From contig QMWA01000018.1 of NCBI GenBank assembly GCA_003661385.1, forward strand, positions 1-16,400: a DNA stretch of 16,400 nucleotides. The letters run 5' to 3'. Below the pieces are notes generated by a model. It ran no database searches, was not told the origin of the DNA, and worked only from the letters and a program-made list of their open reading frames with translations. Source of the stretch: Thermoproteota archaeon. Its GTDB lineage: Archaea > Korarchaeota > Korarchaeia > B14-G2. Made by a program: the position numbers and the translations under genes. Positions 15,129 through 16,400 of the stretch are shown here, piece by piece (positions within the stretch are counted from its first letter, which is position 1; each line of letters starts with the position of its first letter).

Positions 15129-16073
15129 CTACGTATGACTTGCGCCTCCAGCTAGCAGGAACTTTAACACAGCCATCGACGTGTACAGCCGGTTCTCAGC
15201 TTGCTCAAATGCCTTAGATCTGGGAGAGTAAGCTACATCAGCTGTTATCTCCTGGCCTAGGAACCAAGGCTGGCAGTGTAGGACTATAGCATCCTCTGAG
15301 GCATGAGCAAGCAGCTCAGAGTTAACTTGATACGGTGGGAAGGCTTCCCTTCTCTTCTCTATGTCTTTAACTCCCATAGAGAACCACGTATCTGTGTAGA
15401 TAACATCTGCCATGTGAACTGCTTCAGCAGGAGACTCTACAACCTCCACTGTGCATCCCTGTTTCCTAGCCCTTACCCTTGCTGCAGCGATGACCTGAGA
15501 GTCGGGAGCATATTCTGGGGGACAGCCTACAGTGAAGTCCATACCTAAGGAGGCACATGCTATCATCAAGCTATGACAAGTGTTCGCGGAGCCATCTCCT
15601 ATAAAAGCTACCTTCACCTTCCTGTTAGGAAAGTACTCTAGTATGGTCATTACATCAGCTAGAGCCTGAAGTGGGTGGTACTTGTCGCTGAGCAAATTGA
15701 TGACTGGTATAGCTGCGTGATGAGCCAACTCCTCTAGGGTACTGTGATGGAGTACTCTTGCAGCTATTGCATCAACGTATCTTGATAATACTAAGGCAGT
15801 GTCTTTCAGGGTCTCTCCTCTTGAAAGCTGCATATGCTCTCTTGTAGACTCTATTACTGTGATGCCAAGTAGGCTAGCTGCTCTATTAAATGATGCACGA
15901 GTCCGAGTTGATGGCTTCTCGTAGATCGTGAATACAGCCCTCCCAGCAAGTACGGGCACATACCCTTCTCCCCTCTTTACCCTGGATTTCTCAGCGAACG
16001 ACTCATGGATTATCTGGGTAATCTCCTCTTGAGTAAGCTGGAGTAGAGTCAGTAGGTCTCTCTTATGCTGCAA
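15129..16073 (-). CDS. argF: Ornithine carbamoyltransferase
   Basis: 314 residues from TTG 16073. Transfers the carbamoyl group from carbamoyl phosphate to ornithine to make citrulline (arginine synthesis), in the cytoplasm, usually as a trimer or multiple of it. Carbamoyl-phosphate motifs STRTR (55-59) and HPLQ (133-136) are present, and DTWFSMG (228-234) is the ornithine-type motif. The usual HCLPA is HCQPW here (266-270), followed by FLGQEITADV, which is unusual. The longer frame from TTG 16091 has no ribosome site; AGGTGGTGG (16075-16083) lies just before TTG 16073, and the upstream TATA box is 34 nt from that codon. It sits between ftsY and ftsZ, an unusual place for argF. A variant substrate is possible but not shown. 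Confidence 0.9.
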   Translation of the reverse strand: MQHKRDLLTLLQLTQEEITQIIHESFAEKSRVKRGEGYVPVLAGRAVFTIYEKPSTRTRASFNRAASLLGITVIESTREHMQLSRGETLKDTALVLSRYVDAIAARVLHHSTLEELAHHAAIPVINLLSDKYHPLQALADVMTILEYFPNRKVKVAFIGDGSANTCHSLMIACASLGMDFTVGCPPEYAPDSQVIAAARVRARKQGCTVEVVESPAEAVHMADVIYTDTWFSMGVKDIEKRREAFPPYQVNSELLAHASEDAIVLHCQPWFLGQEITADVAYSPRSKAFEQAENRLYTSMAVLKFLLAGGASHT

Positions 16074-16096
16074 ACCACCACCTAACCTCAAGGGTG

Positions 16097-16400
16097 CTAT
16101 GGTATTAATATGCCTAGCAGCTTCTCAGGATCGTACGGCATGAGGTCATTAATGTTCTGGCCGGTTCCCAGGTACAGTATAGGCTTCCTGACTGAAACAG
16201 CAACAGACAGGACGGCAGCGGGAGTATCAACAGCATCTAGCTTCGTCACTATCACAGCATCTATGCCAACCTTGCTGTCAAATTCTCTACACTGATTAAT
16301 GACGTCTTCCCCAAGTACTGCATCGACAACCAGTACCTTTAAGTCAGGCTCTATTACTCGGACTATCTTCCTAAGCTCATCCATCAGGTTTACATCGGCA
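16097..16400 (-). CDS. ftsY: Signal recognition particle receptor FtsY (C-terminal part)
   Basis: Only about 100 C-terminal residues are visible; the frame stays open to the window edge (ADVNLMDELRKI). FtsY is the SRP receptor GTPase that docks ribosome-SRP complexes at the membrane translocon. The segments DVNLMDELRKI, VLVVDAVLGEDVINQ, GIDAVIVTKLD (the TKLD guanine-specificity motif) and PILYLGTGQNINDLMPYDP match the G domain end of FtsY. The following residues read AVDTPAAVLS where family members usually have a DAKGG-type motif. ftsY upstream of ftsZ/secE/spt5 is a common archaeal arrangement and links it to SecE functionally. Cannot judge the N-terminal domain. Confidence 0.88.
   Translation of the reverse strand, partial: ADVNLMDELRKIVRVIEPDLKVLVVDAVLGEDVINQCREFDSKVGIDAVIVTKLDAVDTPAAVLSVAVSVRKPILYLGTGQNINDLMPYDPEKLLGILIP
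16103..16111 (-). promoter_or_regulatory. TATA-like box for argF
   Basis: The minus strand ATATTAATA lies in the last codons of ftsY, centred about 34 nt before TTG 16073. This is the same spacing as at 2157, and it supports the shorter argF start. Confidence 0.4.

Noticed and set aside
1-16400. CRISPR arrays, insertion sequences, defence or prophage genes
   Set aside because: No regularly spaced repeats, transposase motifs or terminal inverted repeats were seen; the gene content is housekeeping plus envelope.

Overview
The window is archaeal. Evidence: archaeal-type genes (P0/L10, P1/L12, Spt5, SecE/Sec61-gamma, archaeal AlaRS with an N-terminal zinc ribbon), an S-layer-like surface protein, TATA boxes about 25-40 nt before several starts, a tRNA without encoded CCA that appears to carry a D-loop intron, and heavy use of AGA/AGG arginine codons and TTG starts. 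An FtsZ gene inside a crenarchaeal-looking ribosomal/Sec cluster suggests a probably thermophilic TACK (Thermoproteota-like) lineage that keeps FtsZ, such as Korarchaeia, Caldarchaeales or Methanomethylicia-like groups. The sequence alone does not decide which.

Region 1 (1-7456, + strand) is a cell-envelope block. It holds the 3' part of a large Trp-rich S-layer-like protein that is open at the left edge. Next is a secreted, C-terminally anchored protein with an N-terminal alpha/alpha-toroid (prenyltransferase/squalene-cyclase/TED-like) and three CARDB-like beta domains. A small overlapping membrane protein of unknown function follows. After a tRNA-Arg(UCU) on the opposite strand comes another anchored protein with four CARDB/DUF11-like beta-sandwich repeats. 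All three membrane proteins have an arginine-rich end next to the membrane helix.

Region 2 (7400-16400, - strand) is an information-processing cluster read right to left: ftsY (3' end only) - argF - ftsZ - secE - spt5 - rpl11 - rpl1 - rpl10 - rpl12 - alaS - DUF434/COG2454 gene. From ftsZ to the DUF434 gene the spacing is tight (overlaps of 1-4 nt, gaps of 1-37 nt), so it probably forms one operon or a few overlapping transcripts. It links co-translational secretion (FtsY, SecE), cell division (FtsZ), transcription elongation (Spt5), the ribosomal L1/L11 and P-stalks, and alanine charging. argF is the metabolic outsider. The two regions meet tail to tail with a 57-bp coding overlap.

The most unusual points are: a likely 18-19 nt intron in the D-loop of tRNA-Arg(UCU); an S-layer protein without an evident membrane anchor beside two anchored beta-repeat proteins (a candidate S-layer attachment system, inferred only); a P0 without the acidic tail; an ArgF with HCQPW in place of the usual HCLPA; an FtsY without the usual DAKGG motif; and start-codon corrections for rpl1 and argF. 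No CRISPR array, insertion sequence or rRNA was seen. No gene-free stretch exceeds 300 bases; the longest is about 170 bp (5244-5413), carrying divergent promoters and a 12-bp palindrome.
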